From: Hevea brasiliensis
Taxonomy: Eukaryota; Streptophyta; Magnoliopsida; Malpighiales; Euphorbiaceae
Assembly (NCBI RefSeq): GCF_030052815.1
Contig: NC_079510.1
Span: 8,441,375 to 8,505,374 of the forward strand
DNA: 64,000 bases
Direction: 5' to 3'
Translations under genes and position numbers: made by a program
Shown here: in pieces, positions 35,829 to 48,285 of the stretch
How positions within the stretch are numbered: the stretch's first letter is position 1
How the letters are laid out: each line of letters begins with the position of its first letter
The notes under the pieces: generated by a model
Seen by the model: the letters and a program-made list of their open reading frames with translations, nothing else
The model's database searches: none
What the model was told of the DNA's origin: nothing

Positions 35829-35917
35829 TTAGGCATGATACCTTTTGACAGCAACTGCATTCACGGGTCTTGGGAATTCTTCACCATCCATGTGAGTCAA
35901 GATCAGTGCATCACCAG
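35829..35917 (-). pseudogene. Integrase C-terminus of C, left of the B insertion
   Basis: On the minus strand from 35917 it reads GDALILTHMDGEEFPRPVNA then VAVKRYHA and TAA at 35831-35829. It continues the frame that ends at 46496 (GPYVVKKAFSG). The two parts together form the normal Tat-type integrase end with a D-[GM]-x-E-F motif. Element B sits exactly between them. Confidence 0.85.
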
Positions 35918-38900
35918 TATAACACCCTTATTTGCATAGCCTGATATATTTCACTATTCCAGTGACCGGTGTTGGTCCGGACAACTGAGGGGATTAGAAC
36001 AATACTTAAGACAACTAGATAAGCCCTGAACACAAATAATTAGTAATTGCCCATTAGTTAAGTATAAATAAGAAAAACAGAGCATAAGAAGTTAAACGAG
36101 CTGAGAGTCACAGCGATGGGTGACCTTCTCAGGAAGGATTGCAAAGTCGATTTAAACTCAAATTTTAAACCGTAAAATGTGACGCTGCGGTCCTTAGGAC
36201 TATTGCGAACACAGTGGAAAAGAGAAAATCATAAAAAAGAATTGTTAAGCAAGTCAAATAATTAGGTCAGGGATCTGGAAGAAATATCAAATAACTTGCA
36301 AACCGGATCAGACCGACGAGGGGCAATTTGGTCAATTCACCCCTTGAGCTGACTCCTAACCTAATTGTCAAATAAAATCGGAGAACAAAAAATTTCAGGA
36401 CCAAGAATAAAATTAAAGAACTAATGGAAAAATAAATGCAAAAGAAAAAGAAAATTGAAAAAGTTTATTACATCACCTTTATGACATCATCATGATGTCA
36501 AAACTAATTTTGATTTTCCTACCTAAATTAACCAAGTCAAAAGCAATTTTAAAAGACATAAAATACCTAAAAAAGAAAAATAAAAATCATTTTCTTCCTC
36601 TTCCAACCAAGTGTACCACCCCACCTTTCCCTTAAATCACCATTGTAGCACCACCATGAAAGCTTGAGTTTAAGCTTTCTTTCAACGACTTAAACCCACT
36701 TTGACCCCAAAATAATCCATAAAAACTTGTTAGTTCAACTTGAAGAAGCTTTAGAGGAAGAAAAGAAAGGAAGAAAAGAGAGGAAATTGAAGAGGTGGAA
36801 ATCAAAGAAAGGTTAGTAATAAACTCTAATTTATTTCTTTAAATTTCATGCAAATATGCTTTAATAAACTTAGAAATTGAAACAAATCAAAGGAAAACAT
36901 GGTTGAGGGACCAAACATGAAATTTGGCCAGCCTTATTTAGGGTTTGAAATGGGTGAATTTGATGCATTTGAATGGTTGCTTAAGTTGAATTAAGTATGT
37001 AAACTATGGATAGATGTTTAGAATGCATTAGGTTTGAATTTTATGAGTTAGGGTTTTCGGCACCTAGGGTTTGGGAGGCAAAAATGTGAGAATTGGTCAA
37101 ATGGTGTGTTTGACCTTGTTTGAGATGGAAAATGGTCATTTGTGACCAATTGAGATGTGTTGGAAGTGTTAGAAGTGATTTTAAATTCGGATTGATAATG
37201 GTCATTCTGCAGGTAGTAGGACTAAGGTCCCTTTGAGGGATCAAAACTGAAAATTTACAAGTAAAATTGGTGTGAGACCAATTGAGAATGAAAATAGACA
37301 CAAAATGACACATTTTTTCATTTAGGAGTCACGCCCAAAAAGTGACCAAAACCTAGTGAACAAATTAACCAAATCCGAATTAGGCAATCTGACCTGTAGA
37401 AAAATGGGCAAATAAACTGTTCATTTGGCCATAACTTTGCAATAACCTAAAATTTTACCAGTGGACAGCTGAGATATAGACCTAAAACTTTCATGAAGAG
37501 CACAAACCCAAATTATGCCCTTAACCAAGTCATTTGGCCACCCAAATTTGGTGACCTAAACCGCAGAATCAGCTTTGGTGCCTGTAACTGAGTCAAGTCT
37601 AATATGGCAGCCATGATTCAAATGGCTATAACTTGAGCTACAAAACTCCAATTGGAGTGATTCAAAAATGAGAATAAAGTTAAGACAATAAGGAACAATT
37701 TCTATGAAGAAAACTTAGCCAAATTCTAATAGCAACATGACCAATGGAACAGTGTAACATAGGACACCAAAACTGAAAATTTGCAATTTTGCCTAAAAGA
37801 CTTAAAATTTGAGAAAACAACAAAAACCAACAAATTAGGTAACCAAAATGTGGTATGTGGGTGAAATTAGAATTCCCATACCTATTAAGCATTAGAAAGT
37901 CAACAAATTGACTTGAATAGTATCATGAATAGTAACCCCGAAATACAAATTTTAAAGAACGTCAAGTTTAACATATTAGAGCTAGGTATAAGTAGATTTG
38001 AATTTATTTTTGGAGTTACGATAAATGGTGATACTGAAACACTGTTAAACTGTGTGTTTCGGTAGAAAAGAATACCGGGAAAGAACCCGAGACATCGAGT
38101 CAAGGCCGAGAGGTGACTCATATAAGGTTTGTGCACAACTAATTGTTTTGTTACTTTTCACTTCTAAATTGATTTGAACAAGTTTATTTTATGATTTATA
38201 ATTTTGTTGTGTTGAGGATTTTAATTTGTTGAATGAAATTGTATAAATTAAATGTAAATTTTCTTATGCATTTAAGGATTTATTGCATGGTTTTGAGGAT
38301 TGTAAATTTTAAGTTTGATGTGTTGCCAACCTTGAGCATGAATTTATGATGATTAAATATGTTGATGATTTGTAAACACTTTGTAAATAGAAATTGTTTT
38401 GAATATGATTTGAAACTACAGTTGACATGGCAAAATATGTTGTAAATCCTCATTAGCTTGTCTAGTGAGATATCTCCTCCACTAGATGGGGCGAGTTCCT
38501 TCCTCTCTGGCTTGCTAGTTGGGGAAGAGTTTGAATGAATACTCATATATACTAGCTAGTCTTTGTTCCTCCCTTTTAGCTTCGGTTATTGGGAGAGTGT
38601 GAAATTTCGTGGTGTACAACACGACATCTATTTGAATTTTGGGTCATGGGTTCAACTGTGTGAATTGTTGGCAACGCCCTTTAAATTATGCATAGTTTGA
38701 TAAATTATGGTTGAAATAAATAATTTATCAATGATTCAAAATATTTTTGTACTGTTTCAAGATTTAAAAGAAATGTAGATAAATAATTACTATTTGATCA
38801 GAATGTTATTCAAATGAATAATTTGCATGAATGAAAATATTGATTTCTGAATGTTATGAATTTTGAAGAATTTAGAAATTTTAAATTTTTATTTGTTATG

Positions 38901-39686
38901 AATTGTCAAGCATAGCTTGTATTAAGTTTTAAATTTTTAGTTTGTGCACCACTGAGTTCACCACTCAGCGATAGCTTTGTATACTGTCGCAGGTGAAAGA
39001 AAATATAAAGTAGCTGAGCAAGATTATTGAAAGATATAGTGAGACTATCTTCGGGTATATCATAGGTATACCCTTGTACTTTAGATTTTGATGTAATTCT
39101 GTAATTATATGTATGAAATTTCCTTTGAGCAGTTGTACCAACTCTTTTGTAATATATTTTTGGATTGTAATCAAATACAAATTATTGTAAGGTTATCTTG
39201 AGATTTTATATATTTATAAAGTTTTGCACTACTAAATTTTTAATACTCCCATGAATTTAAATATTCATTTTGTTATCTTAATGAGATATTTCAATGTTTG
39301 ATTTAATTTAAACTGCGTATTGAGTTGCTTGTGTTGATTTGTGAAATAAGATTGAATAATGGAGTTGTGATTGAGAAAAATATTGGGAGTGTCTTTATTT
39401 TTAGGTTTTGAAGAACTGTTTTCTTAAAATACAGACTGCACTCTGCCGAAATTTTTATAAAAATTACGGAGATTTTAAATATCTAAAAATTTGATTTATG
39501 TTTGGACTTTAAATAAAGGTTTTTAATATCTGAAAAAAAAAATTTTACCCACCAATTTAAAAATGAACGAAAATTATTTTAAAATCCCTTGTAGTATATT
39601 TAATGGGTTACCGGTAGGCAAAGTACGGTAATTCATTAGGTGTACTACGGAAGCATGTTACATCTTACGAGAAGTAGGGTGTGACA
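35918..39686 (+). repeat. 5' LTR of element B (3769 bp)
   Basis: It starts TATAACACCCTTATTTGCAT (TG mutated to TA) and ends GTGTGACA. It keeps the TATAAATA motif about 145 bases in, the inverted repeat at 38033-38063 and the CTGCA-CTC-TGCCG version of the late dyad at 39436-39448. Differences from the 3' LTR are mostly transitions; over the first 165 bases I count roughly 8% by eye. Confidence 0.9.
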
Positions 39687-39694
39687 TGTTTTAG

Positions 39695-39706
39695 TGGTAT
39701 CAGAGC
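39695..39706 (+). other. Primer binding site of element B
   Basis: TGGTATCAGAGC starts 8 bases after the LTR (TGTTTTAG spacer), as in A and F. The match to the tRNA-Met type beyond these 12 bases is weak. Confidence 0.85.
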
Positions 39707-39877
39707 AAAGGTTTTAAAGTACATTTTGAACTGTGAATTTGAAATATTTTTCGATAAGTACAACTACTCGAATGTTTGATACATATAGTACATTTACATC
39801 ATAAATATGAACTAACGGGGAGAAATCTCCTTGTGTTGGTTGTACAAGAAATAGAAAAAAAAATCCTGTGAATAGAT

Positions 39878-40729
39878 ATGGACAAGCTGGATAAAACGGT
39901 AGAGCAGTCTGATACAGCTAACGTACAAGGAGAGGCCCTAGTTTCGCAGAGCGTTGGAGGTCCAACTGCACCAATCCCTCCTATACAAATTACTGCACAA
40001 ACGGCTTAGCAGATGGCCATGTTCTTTCAGCAAATGGCTAATAATCTGTCAGCCCAGGCCTAAGTACAAACCCAACCCCCTCAAGAGCAGCATGAAAAAG
40101 AGAAAAGTGGGAAACCCATCGGTCAAAGTTCGAGTAGTAATTTGGGAAAAAGAAAAGATTTTGAGGGACCCCGAGCTCCTAAGTATGATAGAGGCAGATC
40201 TTTAGGGTGGAAGCAATCAAGAACCATTCGTCAAAGAACCAAAAGTTCCTACCCTATCCGTATCTGTGATGTTTGTGGAAAATTACATGGGGGTATTTGC
40301 TATAGGGTCACTAGAGCCTGCTACAATTGTGGTGGAATCGGACATTTCGCCCGAGATTGTACTAGCATATGTTGATTTATGTCACATACTACACCAAAAG
40401 GATCAGTCCAAGGTTCTAAATTTAAAGGCTCATTAATAGTTAGTAGGGGCAGAGGTAGAATTAGAGACAACACTTCGGGTAATCCTAGCACAATGGACCA
40501 ACCCGAGCAGAGGAATACACTAGAAAGAGGGAACGACATGCATCGAGGGGAAGAAGCTGAGACTTCAGATATAGTTGCCGGTATGTTCTTAACTTTTGAA
40601 AGGAATAATTATGTACTATTTGATTCCGGCTTTACTTATTTATATGCTAATGTAAAATTATATGTTCTACTGCTATTCCCTTGCATAGAGATAAATTTTG
40701 ATGTGTTAGTAATTAGTCTTTTAGGATAA
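39878..40729 (+). pseudogene. Capsid-deleted gag and protease start of element B
   Basis: The frame from ATG 39878 (MDKLDKTVEQSDTANVQGEA) to 40729 is unshifted but has stops, including TAG and TAA in the N-terminal part and TGA at 40373. It passes from the Gln/Pro-rich N-terminus (VQTQPPQEQHEKEKSGKP) straight to the basic linker (GKRKDFEGPRAP), so the capsid of about 180 residues seen in A is missing. The zinc knuckle is intact (CYNCGGIGHFARDC, from 40319), with CDVCGKLHGGIC before it. The protease start keeps the active-site triad as LFDSGFTYLYANV, then the frame ends at a TAA. A gag without capsid could still bind RNA but not build particles. Confidence 0.85.
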
Positions 40730-42690
40730 GAATTGCAGTAATAAGCGTGATTGGAATTAATTTTAGAAAAGTTTCTATTGAGAGACATCTCCTAGACTAC
40801 GATAAATTATAAAGTTAATTAGTAAGCCTAATTAGGTAAGGTGAGAGGACCTAAAAGTAAGTTATAGTAATATAGCTACCTTAGATGCGGGTAAGGGTAT
40901 TACTGCTAATAGATGTCAGTAAGTACCATAATCAAAATAAGTTTAAGATATTAGTGGATTTGAAAGAAATAAGACATAGGGAAGTTTGATCTATTGGGAT
41001 GTATCGTAGTAACTATACAATATATTGATGTTTGTGCTGTAAGCTGCAGATTACAGTATTGACTTGAGATTTATTGTGTAGAGCTACATACACCCAATAG
41101 TACATAAGGATAAGAATAGTTATAAATGGCTTTTGCTCTGGTACAAATATACCAGAATAGAGTTTTATTACTATAATTGAGTTTGAAATCCTAATTTGGG
41201 ATTTAAAACTCTATAATTATAATATCAAAATATTATGATTGCAAGGTAGTGAGAGTTAAAGACTTCGTTACCCTAGTACGGATTACAGTACATCAGGAAT
41301 TATTATGGGACTAGAGATTTTAGCATGGTCAAAATTTAAAAATAACACTTATAGGGCTAAGTCATCTAGTCTCCGATATGGGGTTTATAGTTGTTCTGGT
41401 ATTGCAATGGATCTTTTGCTCAAAGTTTAGTAAGGAACAATATTCTATTTGTATAGCAGTGAGACACAAAATATGATTTTGTTCCCCTGGAAGAGATAGG
41501 ATGCTATGGATGATAATTATAACTTATAAAACAGTTAAGAAATGATGTTCTACTTATAACTCTAATTCGATACGAACTAGTTGGCTAAGTATTCTTTAGG
41601 AAGAGCACAATTTTATTGTGCGGATCATAAGGATTAGATTAGAATTCAAGCGAAACTTTTGAATAGCATGGGAAACAGGAGAGTCCGGTAGACTCCCTTC
41701 TTAAGATTAAAGAATTATTTATGGTTGAAAAAAAAAGGGTAATGATCGCAAACCAGCGGAAAATAAGCTATAGAATATTAATAGATAAAAGAGTTGTGAA
41801 AGTAAAAATTAGAATAGTTAGTGTGAATGTAATAAAGAAACGTTATGAATATTAGTTAAAGTGTTGACTAGAATGGTCAGAGGACCAATTCAAAGTAATA
41901 TTGAAGTATAGTGGATTTATTAGGGATGATAAGAGGTGTTAAATCATGACTTGACAGTCAAGTTAAGGAAGAAGATAAGATTGAGGAATAAAATAATTAA
42001 AGTTAAGCTATGGAAAAAAAAAACAAATAGAATAGTAAGAAATGAGAAAAACACTAGATGAGGAATTGCCACCAGGGCAAACAACCTACTTAAGACACGT
42101 AACGATATCCCGAATCATTTTATCAAGAAGGAAATAAGTTAAACAAAAGCAAACAACATAGTGTAAAATGGCACATAGGCCTTGGTCATAAATGGAGATG
42201 GTAAGATAATGGTTATGGACCTATGGCCAATAAAGAGATAAGCATTTCATATATGACCAACAAGGTCATTTAAAAAAAAAAAAAAAGACTATAAAAGAAA
42301 ATAATTGCTAAAACAACAGCAAGAAAAGACTAAAATATTCTAAACTAAACTGAAGGTTGCATCAAATGATCAAGAGATTTGATAAAAAAAGAGTAAAACT
42401 AAGTTTTCACCCATAGGATCATATGAAGTCCTAGAAAGAGTGGATCCACTAGCACACAGATTTGCTTACCTTTAAAATTGAAATGAATTTGAATCTAACT
42501 TATGACAGAAGCTCATAAGAAACTTGGCACACGAGATGAGCAATCGATGAGTAAATAATATTGGTTAAAGTGCTAAGGAACCATAATTCAGGCTAGGAAG
42601 CTACTTAGGAGCGTGAATAGGACATGAGGAGACAACACCCACAACTATTCAGAGACTGATACCAAGTAAAATTTCGAGGATGAAATTATT
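40730..42690 (+). other. Degraded internal region of element B
   Basis: I see no RT, RNase H or integrase core motif in any frame. The last part (about 42400-42660) aligns with the end of A's pol: SPIGSYEVLERVDPLAHRFA-like sequence, then GACATGAGGAGACAACACCC and TTCAGAGACTGA. The middle is AT-rich with poly-A tracts and may be very decayed pol or unrelated filler. Confidence 0.6.
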
Positions 42691-42705
42691 TTAAGAGAGG
42701 GAGAA
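42691..42705 (+). other. Polypurine tract of element B
   Basis: TTAAGAGAGGGAGAA lies one base before the 3' LTR start TGTAACACCC. It is the counterpart of the G-rich tract of A at 13669-13682. Confidence 0.8.
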
Positions 42706-42706
42706 T

Positions 42707-45700
42707 TGTAACACCCCTATTTGCATAGCCTGGTATATTTCACTATTCTGGTGACCGGTGTCGGTCCGGACAACTGAGGCGATTAGATCCATACTTAAGA
42801 CAACTAGGTAAGCCATGAACACAAATAATTAGTAATTGCCAATTACTTAAGTATAAATAAGAAAAACAGAACATAAGAAGTTAAACGAGCTGAGAGTCAC
42901 AGCGATGGGTGACCTTCTCGGGAAGGACTGCGAAGTCAATTTAAACTCAAATTTTAAACTATAAAATGTGACGCTGCGGTCCTTAGGACTATTGCAAATA
43001 CAGTGGAAAAGAGAAAATCACAAAAAATAATTGTTAAGCAAGTCAAATAATTAGGTCAGGGATCCGGAAGAAATATCAAATAACTTGTAAACCGGATCAG
43101 ACCGGCGAGGGGCAATTTGGTCAATTCACCCCTAGAGCTGACTCCTGACCTAACTGTCAAATAAAATTGGAGAAAAGAAAATTTCGGGACCAAGAATTAA
43201 ATTAAAGAACTAATTGAAAAATAAATGCAAAAGAAAAAAAATTTGAAAAAGTTTATTACATCACCTTTATGACATCATCATGATGTCAAAACTAATTTTG
43301 ATATTCCTACCTAAATTGACCAAGTCAAAAGCAATTTTAAAAGACATAAAATACCTAAAAAAAGAAAAGAAAAATCATTTTCTTCCTCTTCCAACCAAGT
43401 GTGCCGCCCCACCTTTCCCTTAAATCACCATTGTAGCACCACCATGAAAGCTTGAGTTTAAGCTTTCTTTCAACGACTTAAACCCACTTTAACCCCAAAA
43501 TAATCCATAAAAACTTGTTAGTTCAACTTGAAGAAGCTTTAGAGGAAGAAAAGAAAGGAAGAAAAGAGAGGAAATTGAAGAGGTGGAAATCAAAGAAAGG
43601 TTAGTAATAAACTCTAATTTATTTCTTTAAATTTCATGCAAATATGCTTTAATAAACTTAGAAATTGAAACAAATCAAAGGAAAACATGGTTGAGGGACC
43701 AAACATGAATTTTGGCCAGCCTTAGTTAGGCTTTGAAATGGGTGAATTTGATGCATTTGAATAGTTTCTTAAGTTGAATTAAGTATGTAAACTATGGATA
43801 GATATTTAGAATGCATTAGGTTTGAATTTTATGAGTTAGGGTTTATGGCACCTAGGGTTTGAAAGGCAAAAATGTGAGAATTGGTCAAATGGTGTGTTTG
43901 ACCTTGTTTGAGATGGAAAATGGTCATTTGTGACCAATTGAGATGTGTTGGAAGTGTTAGAAGTGAGTTTAAATTCGGATTGAAAATGGTCATTCTGCAG
44001 GTAGCAGGATCAAGGTCCCTTTGAGGGACCAAAACTGAAAATTTATAAGTCCAATTGGTGTGAGCCAATTTCGAATGAAAATAGACACAAAATGACACAT
44101 TTTTCATTCAGGAATCATCCTAAAAAGTGATCAAAACCTAATGAATAAATTGACCAAATTCGGATTACGCAATCTGACCTGTACAAAAATATCCAAATGA
44201 ACAGTATTTGTTCATTTAGCCATAACTTGGGCTAGGTAGGTCTAAATGACCTGAAATTTTACCAGTGGATAGCTGAGAAATAGACCTAAAACTTTCATGA
44301 AGAATATAAACCCGAATTATGCCCTTAACCAAGTCATTTGGCCACCCAAATTTGGTGACCTAAAACTGCTAGAACCAGTTTGGTGCCTAGAAATCTGGGT
44401 TAAGTCCAATCCGGAAGCCATGATTCAAATGGCTATAACTTGAGCTAAAAAACTCCAATTGAAGTGATTCAAAAAGGAGAATAATGTTAAGACAATAAGG
44501 AACAATTTCTATGAAGAAAACTTAGCCAAATTCTAACAGCAACATGACCAATGGAGTAGTGCAATATAAGACACAAAAACTGAAAATTTATAATTTTGCC
44601 TAAAAGACTTAAAATTTGAGAAAACAATCAAAACCAACAAATTAGGTAACCAAAATGTGGTATGTAGATGAAATTAGAATTCCCATACCTATTAAGCATT
44701 AGAAAGTCAACAAATTGACTTGAATAGTGTCATAAATAGTAACCCCGAAATACAAATTTTAAAGAACGTCAAGTTTAGCATATTAAAGCTAGGTATAAGT
44801 ATATTTGAATTTATTTTTGGAGTTATGATAAATGGTGATACTGAAACACTGTTAAACTGTGTGTTTCAGTGGAAAAGAATATCGGAAAAGAACCCGAGAC
44901 ATCGAGTCAAGGTCGAGAGGTGACTCGTATAAGGTTTGTGCACAACTAACTATTTTGTTACTTTTCACTTCTAAATTGATTTGAACAAGTTTATTTTATG
45001 ATTTATAATTTTGTTGTGTTGAGGATTTTAATTTGTTGAATGAAATTGTATAAATTAAATGTAAATTTTCTTTTGTATTTAAGGATTTATTGCATAGTTT
45101 TGAGGATTGTAAATTTTTAGTTTGATGTGTTGCCAACCTTGAGCATGAATTTATGATGATTAAATATGTTGATGATTTGTAAACACTTTGTAAATAGAAA
45201 TTGTTTTGAATATGATTTGAAACCACAGTTGACATGGCAATATATGTTGTGAATTCTCATTAGCTTGTCTAGTGAGATATCTCCTCCACTATATGGGGCG
45301 AGTTCCTTCCTCACTGGCTTGCCAGTTGGGGAAGAGTTTGAATGAGTACTCATATATACTAGCTAGTCTTTGTTCCTCCCTTTTAGCCTTGGTTATTGGG
45401 AGAGTGTGAAATGTCATGGTGTACAACACGGCATCTATTTGAATTTTGGGTTATGGGTTCAACTGTGTGAATTATTGGCAACGCCCTTTAAATTATGCAT
45501 AGTTTGATAAATTATGGTTGAAATAAATAATTTGTCAGTGATTCAAAATATTTTTGTATTGTTTCAAGATTCAAAAGAAATGTAGATAAATAATTACTAT
45601 TTGATCAAAATGTTATTCAAATGAATAATTTGCATGAATGAAAATATTGATTTCTGAATGTTATGAATTTTGAAGAATTTAGAAATTTTAAATTTTTATT

Positions 45701-46495
45701 TGTTATGAATTGTCAAGCATAACTAGTATTAAGTTTTAAATTATTAGTTTGTGCACCACTGAGTTCACCACTCAGAGATAGCTTTGTATGTTATCGCAGG
45801 TGAAAGAAAATATAAAGCAGCTAAGCAAGATTACCGAAAGATATAATGAGACTATCTTCGGGTATATCATAGGTATACCCTTGTACTTTAGATTTTGATG
45901 TAATTCTATAATTATATTTATGAAATTTCCTTTGAGTAGTTGTACCAAATCTTTTGTAATATATTTTTGGATTGTAATCAAATACAAATTATTGTAAGGT
46001 TATCTTGAGATTTTATATATTTATAAAGTTTTGCACTACTAAATTTTTAATAATCCCATGAATGTAAATATTCATTTTGTTATCTTAATGAGATATTTCA
46101 ATATTTGATTTAATTTAAACTGCGTATTGAGTTGCTTGTATTGATTTGTGAAATGAGATTGAATAATGGAGTTGTGATTGAGAAAAATATTGGGAGTGTC
46201 TTTATTTTTAGGTTTTGAAGAACTATTTTCTTAAAATACAGACGGCACTCTGCCGAAATTTTTGTAAAAATTATGGATATTTTAAATATCTAAAAATTTG
46301 ATTTATGTTTGGACTTTAAATAAAGGTTTTTAATATCTGAAAAAAAAAAAATTTTACCCACCAATTTAAAAATGAACGAAAATTATTTTAAAATCCTTTG
46401 TAGTATATTTAATGGGTTACCGGTAGGCAAAGTACGGTAATTTATTAGGCGTACTACAGGAGTATGATACATCTTACGAGGAGTAGGGTGTGACA
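42707..46495 (+). repeat. 3' LTR of element B (3789 bp)
   Basis: It starts TGTAACACCCCTATTTGCAT and ends GGGTGTGACA. It aligns along its whole length with the 5' LTR. The inverted repeat is at 44840-44870 and the perfect CGGCA-CTC-TGCCG dyad at 46243-46255. The small open frames (43829-44107, 45117-45353 and others, minus) recur in both LTRs because of their shared origin and show no domain. Confidence 0.9.
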
Positions 46496-47770
46496 ACCGG
46501 AAAATGCCTTTTTAACTACATAGGGCCCCTCATAAGTTGGCGACCATTTGTCCCGGGCATCATTTTGATTTGGGAGGATCTTTTTCAAAACTAGATCTTC
46601 CAGTTGGAATTCGCATGGGCGAACGCCTTTGTTAAATGCCCTAGCCATTCTTCTTTGGTACAGCTACCCATGACATGCCGCTGCTAGTCTTTTCTCGTCT
46701 AGTAAATTCAGTTGGTCCAATCTTGATTGAATCCATTCTGACTCATCGATTCCTGATTCTTTTAGAATTCTCAGGGAAGGAATTTCTACCTCGATGGGCA
46801 AAATAGCCTCCATTCTGTAAACCAATGAGTATGGAGTTGCCCCAGTTGATGTTCTCACGGAGGTCCGATAAGCATGAAGGGTGAAGGGAAGCATATCATG
46901 CCAATCTCTATAAGTGATGGTCATCTTCCTGATTATTCTCTTGAGGTTCTTATTAGCGGCTTCCACTGCTCCGTTCATTTGGGGACAGTATGGCGAAGAA
47001 TTGAGATGCTGAATTTTGTACTGGTCATATAAACTCCGGATCTTTGGACCATTCAAATTCTTAGTATATTGTCAGTGACAATTTCCCTAGGGAGGCCATG
47101 TCAGCAGATGATATTATTCTTGAGGAATTTGAGGAGCGTATTCTACGTGATATGAGCATATGATGTCACCTCAACCCATTTGGAAAAGTAATCAATAGCC
47201 ACCAAGATGAACCTGTGCCCATTGGATGCCTTAGGGTTAATGGGACCAATTAGGTCGATGCCCCACATTGCAAAAGGCCAAGGTGAGACAAGATTAAATA
47301 ATTGATGAGGCAGGACATTTATCGGATCTGCATAGATTTGACATTTATGACACTTTTGAAAGTACTCAATGCAGTCTTTTTTCATAGTAGTCCAGAAGTA
47401 TCCCCGTCTCATAATTTGCTTAGCCATCATATGCCCATTAGCGTGAGTTACGCAATTCCCCTCATGAGTCTCAAAAAGGATCCTCCTCGCTTCATTTGCA
47501 TCTACGCATCTCATCAATTCGCCATTGGAGCTCCTTTTGTACAGAATTTCACCGCTGGGGAAGTATCCCAAAGCTAATCTTCTAATCATCCTCCTTTCGT
47601 TTCTGCTTGCCCCTGGAGGGTATTCTCTGGTTTTGATGTAAACCTGGATATCATGATACCAGGGTTTACCATCGGTTTCTTCTTCGACCATGAAGCAATA
47701 AGCCGGCTTACTCCTTGCTTTGATTTGTAACACCTATGTTGTCTCTCCTTCTTCCATATGAGCCATGACA
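46496..47770 (-). pseudogene. Integrase of element C (main part)
   Basis: Minus strand. The zinc-binding domain is intact: HEGNCVTHANGHMMAKQIMR, GYFWTTMKKDC, then KCHKCQIY. The core has the first Asp (MWGIDLIGPINPK), the second in IVTDN just before a frameshift near 47060, and the Glu in MNGAVEAANKNLKRIIRKM. The C-terminal region reads CEFQLEDLVLKKILPNQNDA and GPYVVKKAFSG, where element B interrupts it. A TAG before NTLLKFLKNN and other stops are present. It would insert element cDNA in the nucleus. Confidence 0.92.
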
Positions 47771-48285
47771 GCCAAAGTGGCTAAGGCATCGGCAAACTAG
47801 TTCTTATCGCGATTAAGGTGAGTGAAGGAAATCTCTTCAAATTTCTTAATCAATTCTAGGAGGTACTTTTGCTATGGGATTAGTTTCGGGTCTTTAGTCT
47901 GCCATTCCCCTTTGACTAGGTAAATGATCAAGGCTGAATCTCCGTATACCTCTAACTTCTTGACTTTTATCCCGATGGCAGCTTGTAAACCCATCACACA
48001 GGCTTCATATTCTGCAATATTATTGGTGCAGTTGAACCTCAGCTTGATAGCTATCGGGAAGTGCTTTCCGTCAGGGAATACCAATACAGCTCCAATCCCA
48101 TTACCAGACAAATTGACTGCTCCGTCGAAATAAATTTCCCATACATCAGTCGATTCTTTGTCCTTGCTGCTGACCTCATTGACATGCTCATAAGGGAATT
48201 CGAAATCCAAGGCTTCATAATCTTGGATCGGGTTTTCTGCCAGGAGATCAGCAATCACGCTTCCTTTTACAGCCTTCCTGGTCAT
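47771..48285 (-). pseudogene. Second (archaeal-type) RNase H of element C
   Basis: Minus strand. EIYFDGAVNLSGNGIGAVLV gives the first catalytic Asp (FDGA), CTNNIAEYEACVMGLQAAI the Glu (AEYEA), and KLEVYGDSALIIYLVKGEWQ the next Asp (GDS). These are the key residues of the archaeal-type RNase H that Tat-lineage elements carry between their own RNase H and integrase. The catalytic residues look intact, although stops follow (LIP-stop, DKN-stop). This domain is the clearest sign of the Tat/Ogre lineage. Confidence 0.88.

Larger units (their letters stand above)
35918..46495 (+). mobile_element. Element B: deleted Tekay-like element inside C's integrase
   Basis: Two LTRs of about 3.8 kb frame a 3.0-kb internal region with a primer site, a shortened gag-protease and a polypurine tract. 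The flanks ACCAG (35913-35917) and ACCGG (46496-46500) are a 5-bp target duplication with one difference. The first LTR starts TATAACACCC instead of TGTAACACCC. The internal region is about 1.8 kb shorter than in A and lacks the capsid and any recognisable RT or integrase core, so this looks like a non-autonomous copy. Confidence 0.9.

Noticed and set aside
43829..45353. Minus-strand ORFs in B's 3' LTR that match ones at 37041-38546
   Set aside because: These are paired LTR copies; no domain, and the frame is not kept in other subfamilies.
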